Assembly (NCBI GenBank): GCA_947178255.1
Contig: CAMWXP010000012.1
Coordinates: 1-45,100, forward strand
From: an uncultured Clostridia bacterium
Lineage (GTDB): Bacteria; Bacillota; Clostridia; Christensenellales; Pumilibacteraceae
Length of the DNA: 45,100 bases
Reading direction: 5' to 3'
Both the position numbers and the translations under genes were made by a program. Positions 25,253 to 34,523 of the stretch are shown in pieces. The notes beneath the pieces were generated by a model. It ran no database searches. It was not told the DNA's origin and was given only the letters and a program-made list of their open reading frames with translations. Position 1 is the first letter of the stretch; each line of letters starts with the position of its first letter.

Positions 25253-26160
25253 TGAAGTTTAAAAAAATTACGGTAAAATGCACTTCGGAGACCTCGGACG
25301 CCGTATCGTACGCCTTGCACGAGGCGGGCAGTATGGGCGAGGTCTTCGAGGACTACAATAATATAAAGCAAGTACTGGATGATAAGCGCTGGGATTACGC
25401 CGACGCGCAATTATTTATTCCTACCGAGGACTGTGCCGTCATCGGTTATTTTACCATTGAATCGGCGGAAGATATCATTTTCCAAAGGATTGACGCTTTA
25501 AAGCAATATGATTGGGCTGATTTTTCAAAGCTAAGCTACCAAGCGGAAATAATAGATTCCGTAGAATGGGAAAACGAGTGGAAAAAGTATTATAAACCGT
25601 TCAATATAGGAAAAGTCGTAATAGTTCCCGAATGGATAGATTATAATCCGACTTGCGGCGACGTAAAGGTCATACTCAATCCCGGTCTGGCGTTCGGCAC
25701 GGGAATGCACGAAACAACTTCGATGTGCGTGGACTTGATGCAACGCATACCGTTGTCAAATAAGCGTGTATTGGACTTTGGGTGCGGCAGCGGTATACTC
25801 GGCATTTGTGCAACGGCGCTCGGCGCGCGGTCGGTTGTATTTGCCGATACGGAAGAGCAGGCGATAACCGCCACCGAATACAACTGCAAGATAAACGGAA
25901 TATCCAATCCCGAAGTGTTTTGCCGCGACGTGCGCGAAATGGCCGAACCCGCCGATATAGTGGTTGCAAACATTACCGCGGACGTATTGATAGCAGTTAT
26001 GCCGATAATTAAAAGTGCGCTGTGTAATGGTGGATACGCAATAATCAGCGGCATAATTTCCGACAAAAAGCAACTGGTAGCGGACGAATATTTAAAAGAA
26101 TTCACTCTTGCGCAAGCCCAACAAAAAAACGAGTGGAGCGCATTCCTGTTTAAGCTATGA
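25252..26160 (+). CDS. prmA: Ribosomal protein L11 methyltransferase
   Basis: 302 residues, SAM-dependent enzyme that trimethylates ribosomal protein L11. An N-terminal substrate-recognition domain is followed by NPGLAFGTGMHETT, the SAM-binding loop VLDFGCGSGILG, and VVANITADVL (the NxxA-type motif). The start ATG overlaps the pta TAA by one base; the open frame extends further upstream but inside pta. It overlaps rsmE by four bases, the usual prmA-rsmE neighbour pair. Confidence 0.95.
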   Translation: MKFKKITVKCTSETSDAVSYALHEAGSMGEVFEDYNNIKQVLDDKRWDYADAQLFIPTEDCAVIGYFTIESAEDIIFQRIDALKQYDWADFSKLSYQAEIIDSVEWENEWKKYYKPFNIGKVVIVPEWIDYNPTCGDVKVILNPGLAFGTGMHETTSMCVDLMQRIPLSNKRVLDFGCGSGILGICATALGARSVVFADTEEQAITATEYNCKINGISNPEVFCRDVREMAEPADIVVANITADVLIAVMPIIKSALCNGGYAIISGIISDKKQLVADEYLKEFTLAQAQQKNEWSAFLFKL

Positions 26161-26867
26161 GATTTTACTTGCCGAACATAAATAAATCGCATCCTGAACT
26201 GATTGGAGAAGCACACACTCACGCTGCATACGCACGGCGCATACGCGTGGGCGATTGTATAACCGTGTTTGACGGAGCGGGACGCGATTACTATTGCAAA
26301 GTCAAAGAGATCAAAAAAGATAAAACTTTGCTGGAAATACTCGATACGTTTGAAAACGTAGGTGAGTCGGCAATTACGGTAACGTTGTACTTATCCGTTA
26401 TTAAGCAAGATCGTTTTGAACTGGCAGTGCAAAAAGCTACCGAACTTGGCGTAAAAAAGATTGTACCTGTATATTCGGCGTTTACTCAGCGCAATTTCGG
26501 CTTAAATTACGACAGGCTCAACAAAATAGCTATATCCGCTTGCGAGCAGTGCGGAAGGAGTAGAGTGCCTATTATAGAACACACACTCGACTTTGACGAA
26601 CTTATCGACCGAGCCAAACACACCCAAATGATATTCCCTTGGGAGCGCGAAAGCAACGGAACACTGCAAGCGGTATTAGATAAGGATAACACAGATATAT
26701 CCGTATTCATCGGCCCGGAAGGCGGAATCACTGCGGACGAACAAAGCAAACTCACAGCAGTCGGAGCAAAATCGGTAACGTTAGGCAAACGAATCCTTCG
26801 AGCGGAAACCGCAGCAATAGCCGCACTGTCAGTAATATACTACGAAATAGGAGAGTGGGATCTTTGA
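26157..26867 (+). CDS. rsmE: 16S rRNA (uracil1498-N3)-methyltransferase RsmE
   Basis: 236 residues, SPOUT-fold methyltransferase acting on 16S rRNA U1498. An N-terminal PUA-like domain (about 1-70) is followed by DRFELAVQKATELGV, CEQCGRSRVP, FIGPEGG and LGKRILRAETAAIAAL, which form the knotted SAM site. The ATG overlaps the prmA stop (ATGA). Its own stop overlaps the mtaB start. Confidence 0.95.
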   Translation: MRFYLPNINKSHPELIGEAHTHAAYARRIRVGDCITVFDGAGRDYYCKVKEIKKDKTLLEILDTFENVGESAITVTLYLSVIKQDRFELAVQKATELGVKKIVPVYSAFTQRNFGLNYDRLNKIAISACEQCGRSRVPIIEHTLDFDELIDRAKHTQMIFPWERESNGTLQAVLDKDNTDISVFIGPEGGITADEQSKLTAVGAKSVTLGKRILRAETAAIAALSVIYYEIGEWDL

Positions 26868-28144
26868 ACATACGTGTAATAACACTCGGATGTAAAGTAA
26901 ATCAATGCGAAAGCGCGTCCATTGTGTCAACGCTTAGATTAAACAACTATTCAGCGTCGGAAGGTTTAGAGCCTGCCGACGTTTATGTTTTGAATACATG
27001 TTCGGTAACAGCCGAGGCCGATAAAAAATCGAGGCAGTACATAGCCAAGATGCGTAAATTGAATTCGGAATGTAAAATCATAGTAGTAGGATGCAGCTCG
27101 CAAAATCATCCTCAGACATTTGCCAAAAATAACGTAATAGCAGTAGGCGGCACGATAAATAAGTCCGATTTCGTGCTAAAAGTCGTTAAAAATATATGCA
27201 AAGATAATCAATATAGTATTCTATCAAATATAATACTATTAGACAATTCGGCAGAAAGTGTTGAAAAATGTAGGCAATTTAGCCATGAGGAGTATCCTAT
27301 ATCGAATAAAACGAGGGCTTTTATAAAAATTCAAGACGGGTGTAATAGGTTTTGTACATACTGTATTATACCGTATTTACGTGGGCGTAGTAGGTCGCGC
27401 AGTGTAGAAGATATTGTGAGTGAGTGCGAGAAAATCGAGTCAAAAGAGGCTGTTATTACGGGCGTAGATATATCCGCATATGGGAAGGATATCGGTACCG
27501 ATTTGGCGTCACTTTTAGATACTTTATCTGCTACCAAAATGCGCAAACGATTAGGATCGTTAGAGTGTGAGGCCATAAATGAGCCTCTGCTGGACGTAAT
27601 GGCCCGGGGTGGATATTGTCCACACTTTCATTTATCACTGCAGAGCGGCGATAATACGGTGCTAAAAAGTATGAATAGAAGATATGATACCGAGTATTTT
27701 TACAGCAAGATTGAATTGATACGAAAGTATTTTCCGCTTGCAGGAATAACGACGGATGTTATTGTAGGATTTCCTACGGAAACGGACGAATTTTTTAACA
27801 ATAGCTGCAATTTTATAAAAAAATGCGCGTTTTCGGATATTCATGTTTTTCCTTACAGTAGGCGAGTTGGCACTCTGGCGGCCAAAAAATACGGCGAATT
27901 GCCTCCAGAAACAGTAAAATTGCGCGTCAGTAAGCTGCTTGAAATAAAAAATGAGCTTCGTTTGCAGTTTATGCAAAAGAATTTAGGTACGAGAATGCCT
28001 GTATATATAGAGGATTCCGAGGGCGATTATAATGTGGGCTATACGCCCAACTATATTAAGGTGTATTCTCACGCTTCTTGTGGTGAAATAGTCGATTTAA
28101 ATTTGACCGAATTGCACAATGATACCGGAATTATCGGCGTATAA
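26864..28144 (+). CDS. mtaB: tRNA (N6-threonylcarbamoyladenosine37-C2)-methylthiotransferase MtaB
   Basis: 426-residue radical SAM methylthiotransferase, turning t6A37 into ms2t6A in tRNA. The N-terminal cluster-binding domain starts ITLGCKVNQCES, with NTCSV and GCSSQ. The radical SAM motif CNRFCTYCIIPYLRGR lies near 150; the C-terminal TRAM part is short. The start is best set at TTG 26864, with GGAG at 26850-26853 about 10 bases upstream; a GTG at 26855 is only 1 base from that site. KVNQ at the N-terminus separates it from MiaB, which is also present (44580-45100). Confidence 0.93.
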   Translation: MNIRVITLGCKVNQCESASIVSTLRLNNYSASEGLEPADVYVLNTCSVTAEADKKSRQYIAKMRKLNSECKIIVVGCSSQNHPQTFAKNNVIAVGGTINKSDFVLKVVKNICKDNQYSILSNIILLDNSAESVEKCRQFSHEEYPISNKTRAFIKIQDGCNRFCTYCIIPYLRGRSRSRSVEDIVSECEKIESKEAVITGVDISAYGKDIGTDLASLLDTLSATKMRKRLGSLECEAINEPLLDVMARGGYCPHFHLSLQSGDNTVLKSMNRRYDTEYFYSKIELIRKYFPLAGITTDVIVGFPTETDEFFNNSCNFIKKCAFSDIHVFPYSRRVGTLAAKKYGELPPETVKLRVSKLLEIKNELRLQFMQKNLGTRMPVYIEDSEGDYNVGYTPNYIKVYSHASCGEIVDLNLTELHNDTGIIGV

Positions 28145-28174
28145 TTTCGTACATATAATTTATAGTGTGTTTTT

Positions 28175-28279
28175 GGGTAATTTACCCGATAGGTTCGCGG
28201 TAGGGCAATAATACGAACCGCTATGGTATACATAATCTATCACTTCGCAAAAGACAGCTTTTGCGAAGTGATAGATACC
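28175..28279. repeat. Cluster of inverted repeats, including a 19-bp perfect hairpin
   Basis: Three nested palindromes in the mtaB-pbp spacer: GGGTAA/TTACCC (28175-28187); GGTTCG/CGAACC (28192-28219); and a 19-bp perfect stem whose arms are 28235-28253 and 28258-28276, with loop ACAG. Outer GGTAT/ATACC (28225-28229, 28275-28279) could replace the last pair. No T-run follows on either strand. The remaining spacer (28280-28403) is AT-rich with nothing else recognised. Confidence 0.75.
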
Positions 28280-28403
28280 AAAAGAGTGGTGGTGCCGTTT
28301 AAATGCTGTTAATCGGTTTTATTCCGCTTTAACATTGATTTGTGATTATTCTCGTTTTTATTTTAGTTTATTATTTTTGTTGTATCTATATTGTTTTATT
28401 TGT

Positions 28404-28434
28404 TGTATAACAGTTGATAATGATTAAGATACTA
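28404..28434 (+). promoter_or_regulatory. Candidate sigma-G/sigma-F promoter of the class A PBP
   Basis: TGTATAA (28404-28410), a 17-base spacer and GATACTA (28428-28434), one base off the sigma-G -10 CATACTA. Class A PBPs PbpF and PbpG of Bacillus are forespore genes, which fits. The predicted start is at about 28440, the ATG. Confidence 0.5.
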
Positions 28435-28439
28435 TTAGT

Positions 28440-30416
28440 ATGAAAAAAGCCTCTCATATGAAAAAAGCTTTTAAAGTTACACTTATATGCTTAGCGGTTT
28501 TTATCGTAGTGATTTTGCTTGCGATTGGCTTTTTCTTTTTGCTTATAGAACCTAATGTAAATATATTTGGATTTGAACGGCTGGATTTGTGTAAACTTAC
28601 ATCTTACTCGCGTTCTGTTACGTTACTTGACGCGTACGGCAATCCGATTGATGACGCAGTTTACTTCGGCAACAATAATATATCCGTAAATATAGATACT
28701 TTACCTGAACATACTTTAAATGCCTTTATAGCTATCGAGGATAAACGTTACTATTCGCATAATGGCGTCGATTATAAACGTATGGCGTCCGCATTTATGT
28801 CTAATATCAAATCCGGCGGATTCAATCAAGGCGCATCTACTATTACGCAGCAGCTTATAAAAAACACGCATTTATCAAATGAAAAAACTTTGCGTAGAAA
28901 AATCAGTGAGATACGCCTGGCGCGCAAGCTCGAGCGCGTTTTCGATAAACGTCAAATATTGGAAAGTTATTTAAATGTTTTATACTTTGGATCGGGCATT
29001 CGCGGCTTGGGCACTGCAAGCCGCGTTATGTTCGATAAACCCGCATCCGAGTTGACACTCGCCCAATCGGCTGCGTTGGCGTCCATTATCAACAATCCCG
29101 CAAAATACAGTCCGTATAATAATATCGATAATCTTAATAAGCGCAAACAGCTTGTGCTTAAAGAAATGTTAAATCAAAAGCTTATTACCAAAGCCGCGTA
29201 CGACAGCGCGATCGCCGAACAACTTGAATTCGGTAAAAACCGCAGTAATCAATTTGTAACGGCTGCGATAAAATCGGCGTGCAGTGCGCTTAATTGTTCT
29301 GAAAAGACTTTGTTTTTGAGGAACTATACGATACGCACGTCGTACGATCCTGCAATATCCAACGCTGTGCGCGTAGCGTTATCCAATATCGGTAATGACT
29401 ATAATGCACGCGTGCTTATAGTGGAAAACCGCACAGGCGGCATCGCTTGCGACGAAACCAACGGAACAAAATATATCAATCCCAAAAGGTCGCCTGCATC
29501 AACTATAAAGCCGTTTACATCATACGCAGTTGCGCTGGAATCGGGGCTCAATCCCCTAACTCAAATTTTTGACGAGCCGACTGTATTCGGTGATTATGCG
29601 CCCGCGAATTATAAAGGTGTTTACCGCGGATATTTATCAATGCGCGATTGCCTTAAATACTCGTCCAACATAGCGGCTGTCAAGCTTATGCGGCAATTCG
29701 GCGTTGAACAATCGATATCAGTCGCACGCAATTTCGGATTAAATTTCGAGCAATCGGACAACACGCTTGCCGTTGCGCTCGGCGGAATGGAAAAAGGCGT
29801 TACTTTACCTGAAATAGCTAATGCGTACCGCACGCTCGCAAACAGCGGCATTTACTCCGATATCGGGTACGTAAACTCTATCAAAAATGCCGATGACGTT
29901 AATGTTTATAACGCCGTTAGTACACAAAAACGTGCCGTCGGTGACGATACGGCGTATTTACTGACTGATATGTTGATAACTTGCGCTCAGTCTGGTACGG
30001 CCAAAAAGCTTAAATACAGCGGAATTATTGCGGCCAAAACAGGTACAAACGGCGACGAAAACGGCAATTACGACTGTTATGCCGTAGCATATACTCCCGA
30101 ATATACCATTGCGGTTTGGTTCGGCGCAAATGACAAGCCGATATCCAATTCGATTACCGGCGCTTCGTGCTGCGATATTATTATGCGCATATGCCGTGAC
30201 GCTGATATAGATACTTCTACACCGTTCACAATGCCTAAGTCGGTAGCATATTTTGACGTCGACTACAATGAACTGTCACAATCACACGAGGTGTATCTTG
30301 CCGATCCGTTGTTACAACAACGTTACAGAGTGTCGACTTTGCTGTCCAAACGACATTTGCCCATACGTAAAGATATAGATATCTTAGATTATTACGACGA
30401 ATATATGTGGGAATAA
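28440..30416 (+). CDS. Class A penicillin-binding protein (transglycosylase/transpeptidase)
   Basis: 658-residue bifunctional cell wall synthase. N-terminal membrane helix (about 12-36); GT51 domain with catalytic Glu100 in AFIAIEDKRYYSH, then GASTITQQLIKN and RKISEIRLARKLE; transpeptidase domain with SxxK at Ser354-Lys357, SSN at 408-410 and KTGT at 533-536. All catalytic motifs are present. No ribosome binding site precedes the ATG at 28440 or the in-frame ATG at 28458; the short repeat ATGAAAAAAGC occurs at both. With the forespore-type promoter, a role in spore cortex or germ-cell wall synthesis is likely but unproven. Confidence 0.93.
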   Translation: MKKASHMKKAFKVTLICLAVFIVVILLAIGFFFLLIEPNVNIFGFERLDLCKLTSYSRSVTLLDAYGNPIDDAVYFGNNNISVNIDTLPEHTLNAFIAIEDKRYYSHNGVDYKRMASAFMSNIKSGGFNQGASTITQQLIKNTHLSNEKTLRRKISEIRLARKLERVFDKRQILESYLNVLYFGSGIRGLGTASRVMFDKPASELTLAQSAALASIINNPAKYSPYNNIDNLNKRKQLVLKEMLNQKLITKAAYDSAIAEQLEFGKNRSNQFVTAAIKSACSALNCSEKTLFLRNYTIRTSYDPAISNAVRVALSNIGNDYNARVLIVENRTGGIACDETNGTKYINPKRSPASTIKPFTSYAVALESGLNPLTQIFDEPTVFGDYAPANYKGVYRGYLSMRDCLKYSSNIAAVKLMRQFGVEQSISVARNFGLNFEQSDNTLAVALGGMEKGVTLPEIANAYRTLANSGIYSDIGYVNSIKNADDVNVYNAVSTQKRAVGDDTAYLLTDMLITCAQSGTAKKLKYSGIIAAKTGTNGDENGNYDCYAVAYTPEYTIAVWFGANDKPISNSITGASCCDIIMRICRDADIDTSTPFTMPKSVAYFDVDYNELSQSHEVYLADPLLQQRYRVSTLLSKRHLPIRKDIDILDYYDEYMWE

Positions 30417-30427
30417 TATTTGTTTGC

Positions 30428-31588
30428 TTACGCTAATTGCACCGTTTCCAGTCCCGCAAGTGCGCGGTCAATCAATTCGTTATAATCGGGTATACGACTC
30501 TCCTGCTCCTCGACCTTTTCAATCGTGGGTTTGATAAGCGGGAATTCGGGCAAGAACACCGTGCAACAATCCTCGTACGGTTCGATTGATTTTTTGAACG
30601 TCCCTATATTTTCGGCGATTTCTATAATTTCGTCCTTATCCATACCTATACAAGGGCGGAATACGGGTACGTCCACAACGGCGTTGGTAACCGTTATGCT
30701 CTCCAAAGTTTGGCTTGCTACCTGCCCCAAGCTTTCGCCGTTTATAAGGCAACCGCATTCGTTATCGAGCGCCACCCTTTGCGCAATTCTCATCATAAAC
30801 CGCCGCACAAGCGTAATCATGTAGTTTGGCTTGCAGTGATTGTGTATCGATTCTTGTATTTCGGTAAGCGACACGCACATCAGTTTTATGTTCGGACAGA
30901 AATTGCCTAATATTTTTGCAAGGTCGATTGCCTTTTGCTTAGCCGCTTCCGACGTGTACGGATAGGAATGGAAATGCAACGTCGTAATGCTCATGCCGCG
31001 CTTTGCAATCATATATCCGGCGACAGGACTGTCTATACCGCCCGACAACAAAAGCAACCCGTTTCCACCTGTTCCGTAAGGCATACCGCCCGCGCATTTA
31101 ACCGTGCTGTCGTACAAATATACGTCGCCGTTTTCGCGCACGTCAACGTTTATCGTGTAGGCGGGATTATGTAAGTCAACCTGTAATTGCGGCTTAGCTT
31201 GCAAAATACGCTCGCCAAGCTTCATATTTATTTGTAAGGAATTGAGCGGATATTTCTTGTACGAACGGTGCGAAGTAACGCGAAACGAACCGCTATTCGG
31301 CGTCATTTGAATTGCAAGCGCAGCAATCTCGTCAAAATCGTAACCGCATTGGCGGGCAACGGAGACTGAATGTACGCCGAATACCTGTTTTAGACGCGCT
31401 ATTATATCGTATTCGACAGCGACGTCATAATCCTTTACCACATACCTTCCGCGCCCGAAAAACAGCTTACAGTCTATGCCGCGAAGCTTATCCGTTATAT
31501 TATTCTTTAACGTATTTTCAAAGTAATCCTTGTTTTTGCCTTTAAGATAGAGCTCGCCGAAGCGTATCAAAATTACATTGTTAAACAT
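30428..31588 (-). CDS. thiI: tRNA 4-thiouridine synthetase ThiI
   Basis: 386 residues; adenylates U8 of tRNA and adds sulfur to give 4-thiouridine. N-terminal ferredoxin-like and THUMP domains (about 1-165), then the PP-loop LLLLSGGIDSPVAGY near 180. There is no C-terminal rhodanese domain, the usual Bacillota form, which takes sulfur from a dedicated desulfurase. CGCLINGESLGQVASQT and EPYEDCCTVF match the family. It ends the operon, 10 bases after the cysteine desulfurase, and converges on the PBP gene. Confidence 0.95.
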   Translation of the reverse strand: MFNNVILIRFGELYLKGKNKDYFENTLKNNITDKLRGIDCKLFFGRGRYVVKDYDVAVEYDIIARLKQVFGVHSVSVARQCGYDFDEIAALAIQMTPNSGSFRVTSHRSYKKYPLNSLQINMKLGERILQAKPQLQVDLHNPAYTINVDVRENGDVYLYDSTVKCAGGMPYGTGGNGLLLLSGGIDSPVAGYMIAKRGMSITTLHFHSYPYTSEAAKQKAIDLAKILGNFCPNIKLMCVSLTEIQESIHNHCKPNYMITLVRRFMMRIAQRVALDNECGCLINGESLGQVASQTLESITVTNAVVDVPVFRPCIGMDKDEIIEIAENIGTFKKSIEPYEDCCTVFLPEFPLIKPTIEKVEEQESRIPDYNELIDRALAGLETVQLA

Positions 31589-31598
31589 ATTTATCTCC

Positions 31599-32699
31599 TT
31601 ATCGATTGCAAGCGTCTGCTATTATTTTTGCCGCAGCCAAAGCGTCCTCGCGCGTCGTGTCAACAAACAAACTTAAACGTATACACCGCTCTATTTCGTC
31701 AGGCTTTACGCCTATTGCCGATAAAACGCGGTTGCCGCGTTTTGAGCCCGAACACGCCGCACCCTTGCCGATAATCACGCCCTTGTCGTGAACGATATTT
31801 TGCAATATTTCGGCTTTATACTTGGGTGCGCATAAGCACAAAATAAATCCGCTGTTTTGTCCTCTGCCGACTTCGACAAATCCACGGCTTGTAAAATACT
31901 CGCACAGCTCGGCACGAAGAGTCGGTATGTTGCCGTTATTATGCTTGGCGTATTCCTGCACAGCGGAAGCAAATGCGGCAATGTACGGCGTGTTTTGCGT
32001 TCCTGAACGCAAGCCGTGTTCCTGCCCACCTCCGACGATATAAGGCGACATATTCAATCCGCGCCGCATATACAAAAAGCCTATCCCCTTAGGAGCGCCT
32101 ATTTTGTGCGCACTGGCGCTGTAATAATCCACGCCCAGTCCGTTTATAGGTAATCCCGATTTTAACAGTGCTTGCACTCCGTCGCTGTGAATTAACGCAT
32201 TAGGAGACTTTTGCCTTACGGCTGTGGCTAAACTCTTTATTGGGTTAACGGCGCCTGTTTCATTGCTCACGTGTATCATCGATACAAGCGCGGTATTATC
32301 GTCTACAAGCCGTAAAAGCGCTTGCTCGTCTACTGTACCGTCTCTATTCAACGGGGCTATTCTTACGTCTTTTCCACGACTTTTAAGCTGCATTGCAACC
32401 TCGTAGACTGAAGAATGTTCCCCTGCCGTTATTACGATATTGCCCTTGTGATTTTTTATGCCACAGTTGAACACCCAGTTATTTGATTCGGTTGCACCGG
32501 ATGTAAAAATCAATTCGTCGCTGTTTGCGCCCACTGCGTTAGCAATTATGTTGCGCGCTTGCTCTATACGATTGTTTACGGCGACGGCGCTTTTGTACGT
32601 CGCATTAGGATTAAAGTAATCGGTGAGCATAGCGGATTCCGCGGCGCGTGCGGCAGCATCGAAAACCTTGGTAGTGGCGGCATTGTCTAAGTATATCAT
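31599..32699 (-). CDS. Cysteine desulfurase, NifS/IscS family (NifZ-type partner of ThiI)
   Basis: 366-residue PLP enzyme releasing sulfur from cysteine. MIYLDNAATT at the N-terminus, PLP lysine Lys199 in SASAHKIGAPKG, persulfide Cys316 in ACSGSKRG. Directly upstream of thiI, as in the nifZ-thiI pair of Bacillus, so its main product is probably persulfide for 4-thiouridine. Its ATG overlaps the stop of the membrane protein gene by one base. Confidence 0.93.
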   Translation of the reverse strand: MIYLDNAATTKVFDAAARAAESAMLTDYFNPNATYKSAVAVNNRIEQARNIIANAVGANSDELIFTSGATESNNWVFNCGIKNHKGNIVITAGEHSSVYEVAMQLKSRGKDVRIAPLNRDGTVDEQALLRLVDDNTALVSMIHVSNETGAVNPIKSLATAVRQKSPNALIHSDGVQALLKSGLPINGLGVDYYSASAHKIGAPKGIGFLYMRRGLNMSPYIVGGGQEHGLRSGTQNTPYIAAFASAVQEYAKHNNGNIPTLRAELCEYFTSRGFVEVGRGQNSGFILCLCAPKYKAEILQNIVHDKGVIIGKGAACSGSKRGNRVLSAIGVKPDEIERCIRLSLFVDTTREDALAAAKIIADACNR

Positions 32700-33400
32700 T
32701 ATTTATTGTCGTCTCCGTCCGTATCGTTTGAATCGGCGCTGTCATAATCCGATTGGTCTTCGTCCTTATAACCGTTGACGGCCACTAAGGCTTCCTCCTG
32801 TTCTTTTTGGGCAAGACGTTTTTCCAAATCGCTTACGCTCTTGTCGAAAACGGTCAACGCAGACGAGGAAAGAGCGCGTCGCAACGCTATCATAAACGCT
32901 TTGTTAGGCTCCAAAAACAGTATGTTACGTACGCCCTTGTCCGTTTTGTAGCAAATATACAAAATCGAATCCTCATCATCGTAATTTACCAACGCAAGAA
33001 TTTTTTTATTAGCGCTACGCTCGACCTTTTTGTAGCCTTCCGAATCGAATACACCCACCGATTCGATTAACCTAAGTCGTACAGTATACTTTTGTTTGCG
33101 ACGTTCGCGGAAATATATTTCGGTTACGCGTATAAACTCGTCATCTATAACGTAGTCATATTCGGTGTTGAAACGCTTGTTTATTCTTCCTAAAATAAAG
33201 TTGGCTATAAAAAACGGCGCCGAAATAATCAAGAATACCCAAAAATAATAGAAAAAGTAGTCGCCGAGCATTGCACTACTTACGATAGCAAATACGCCGA
33301 TAATCATGCAAATAGTTTTTGCCACGATAAGCGCCTTGGTGCGCTTCATGCGCTCATCGACATTCTTGTTAGTGACATTTTGTTCAAAATACAATTCCAT
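32699..33400 (-). CDS. Uncharacterised two-helix membrane protein
   Basis: 233 residues, family not recognised with confidence. Two hydrophobic helices at about 25-46 and 50-72, then a beta-rich cytoplasmic part (about 80-170; YDYVIDDEFIRVTEIYF and KYTVRLRLIESVGVF suggest a PH-like fold) and a C-terminal tail rich in Asp and Ser. GGAG lies about 5 bases before the ATG. It sits between the histidine kinase and the desulfurase with no gaps, so it is co-transcribed; function unknown. Confidence 0.8.
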   Translation of the reverse strand: MELYFEQNVTNKNVDERMKRTKALIVAKTICMIIGVFAIVSSAMLGDYFFYYFWVFLIISAPFFIANFILGRINKRFNTEYDYVIDDEFIRVTEIYFRERRKQKYTVRLRLIESVGVFDSEGYKKVERSANKKILALVNYDDEDSILYICYKTDKGVRNILFLEPNKAFMIALRRALSSSALTVFDKSVSDLEKRLAQKEQEEALVAVNGYKDEDQSDYDSADSNDTDGDDNK

Positions 33401-33415
33401 TTTTTCTCCGTGCGC

Positions 33416-34516
33416 CTACGACTCCGGCGCTTGTATTATTTTTCCGACTTCTGTGTTGTGTTTGGCTGCGTCGAACAGCGTAAGCGTAAAAATAAACGTC
33501 GCGCCGGCACCGCGGCTACTTTCCACCCAAACGACTTCCCCGTGCTCGTCTATTATCTTTTTTACAATCGACAGACCCAATCCCGAGCCCTTTGCCTTGA
33601 CCGGCGAACGCGATTTATCGGTCATATAGAACGTATCCCAAATTAACATTTGATCCTTTTTGCTTATACCGTATCCGAAGTCGCGCACCGTTACGTACAC
33701 CTTATTTTCATGAATACTGGTGGTAAGGATAATTCTGGAATACGCCGGCGAATACTTGATGGCGTTATCCAAAAGATTGGTCAGCACCTGTATGATTTTG
33801 TCCTTGTCGGCAAAAACATAACAAGTGTCACGCGAAAATTCCACATTGGCTTGAAGCGCTTTTTTAATCAGCGCAGGCTCGAACTTAGCCGCCACCTCGT
33901 TAATAATATCGTTAATGTCGAATTTAGTGCGTACCAGCGGGTTTTTACCGGAATCGAGCCGCGAAAGATCGAGCATCGACGTAATAAGCGCGTTTAACCT
34001 TTTTGTTTCGCTAAGCGCTATTTTTAAGTACTTATCCTTGTCCTCCTCGCTTGCCGTTCCGTCCAATACGGCCTGCAAAAATCCTTGCACTGAAGTTAAC
34101 GGCGAACGCAGCTCATGCGAGGCATTGGCAACAAAGGTCTTTCGCACTTGAGCAAGTCGAGCATACTCGTCGGCGGTAGCGTTTACCGCGGACTGCAAGT
34201 CGTCGGCACTGTTGTCTATAGTGGCAAAATCGGTTTTAATCAAATTGCCGTCGTGCGTCATGTTTTTTAACCGCTTGGCCGCATTACCTATTTTAGCATA
34301 TACAAAATAATGTGTTATGAGCAAATAAGCGATTGCTTCCAATATACATGCAAACACAATAAGCACGATTATAATATTGCGCTTTTCGCTATCGACTTGC
34401 GGATACGCAAAGTACATAGGGAAAAATACCGTGCCGAAAATAACGATAAACGCTACGGTAATACGGAAAATATGAGATTTGAAAAATCTTTTTAAGGTCG
34501 ATTTTCCGTCAGCCAC
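33416..34516 (-). CDS. Sensor histidine kinase, PhoR-like
   Basis: 366-residue membrane kinase. Two membrane helices (about 18-38 and 46-70) separated by a very short outside loop, a HAMP-like stretch, HisKA with His134 in NASHELRSPLTSVQGF, and HATPase with the N box LLDNAIKYSP, G1 DFGYGI and G2 GSGLGLSIVKKII. The tiny extracytoplasmic loop argues against a soluble ligand being sensed outside; sensing in the membrane or through a partner is likelier. It follows its response regulator by 7 bases. Confidence 0.93.
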   Translation of the reverse strand: MADGKSTLKRFFKSHIFRITVAFIVIFGTVFFPMYFAYPQVDSEKRNIIIVLIVFACILEAIAYLLITHYFVYAKIGNAAKRLKNMTHDGNLIKTDFATIDNSADDLQSAVNATADEYARLAQVRKTFVANASHELRSPLTSVQGFLQAVLDGTASEEDKDKYLKIALSETKRLNALITSMLDLSRLDSGKNPLVRTKFDINDIINEVAAKFEPALIKKALQANVEFSRDTCYVFADKDKIIQVLTNLLDNAIKYSPAYSRIILTTSIHENKVYVTVRDFGYGISKKDQMLIWDTFYMTDKSRSPVKAKGSGLGLSIVKKIIDEHGEVVWVESSRGAGATFIFTLTLFDAAKHNTEVGKIIQAPES

Positions 34517-34523
34517 ATCACAC

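Noticed and set aside
26855..26863. GTG at 26855 as mtaB start
   Set aside because: Only 1 base from GGAG; TTG at 26864 has proper spacing and gives the usual N-terminus.
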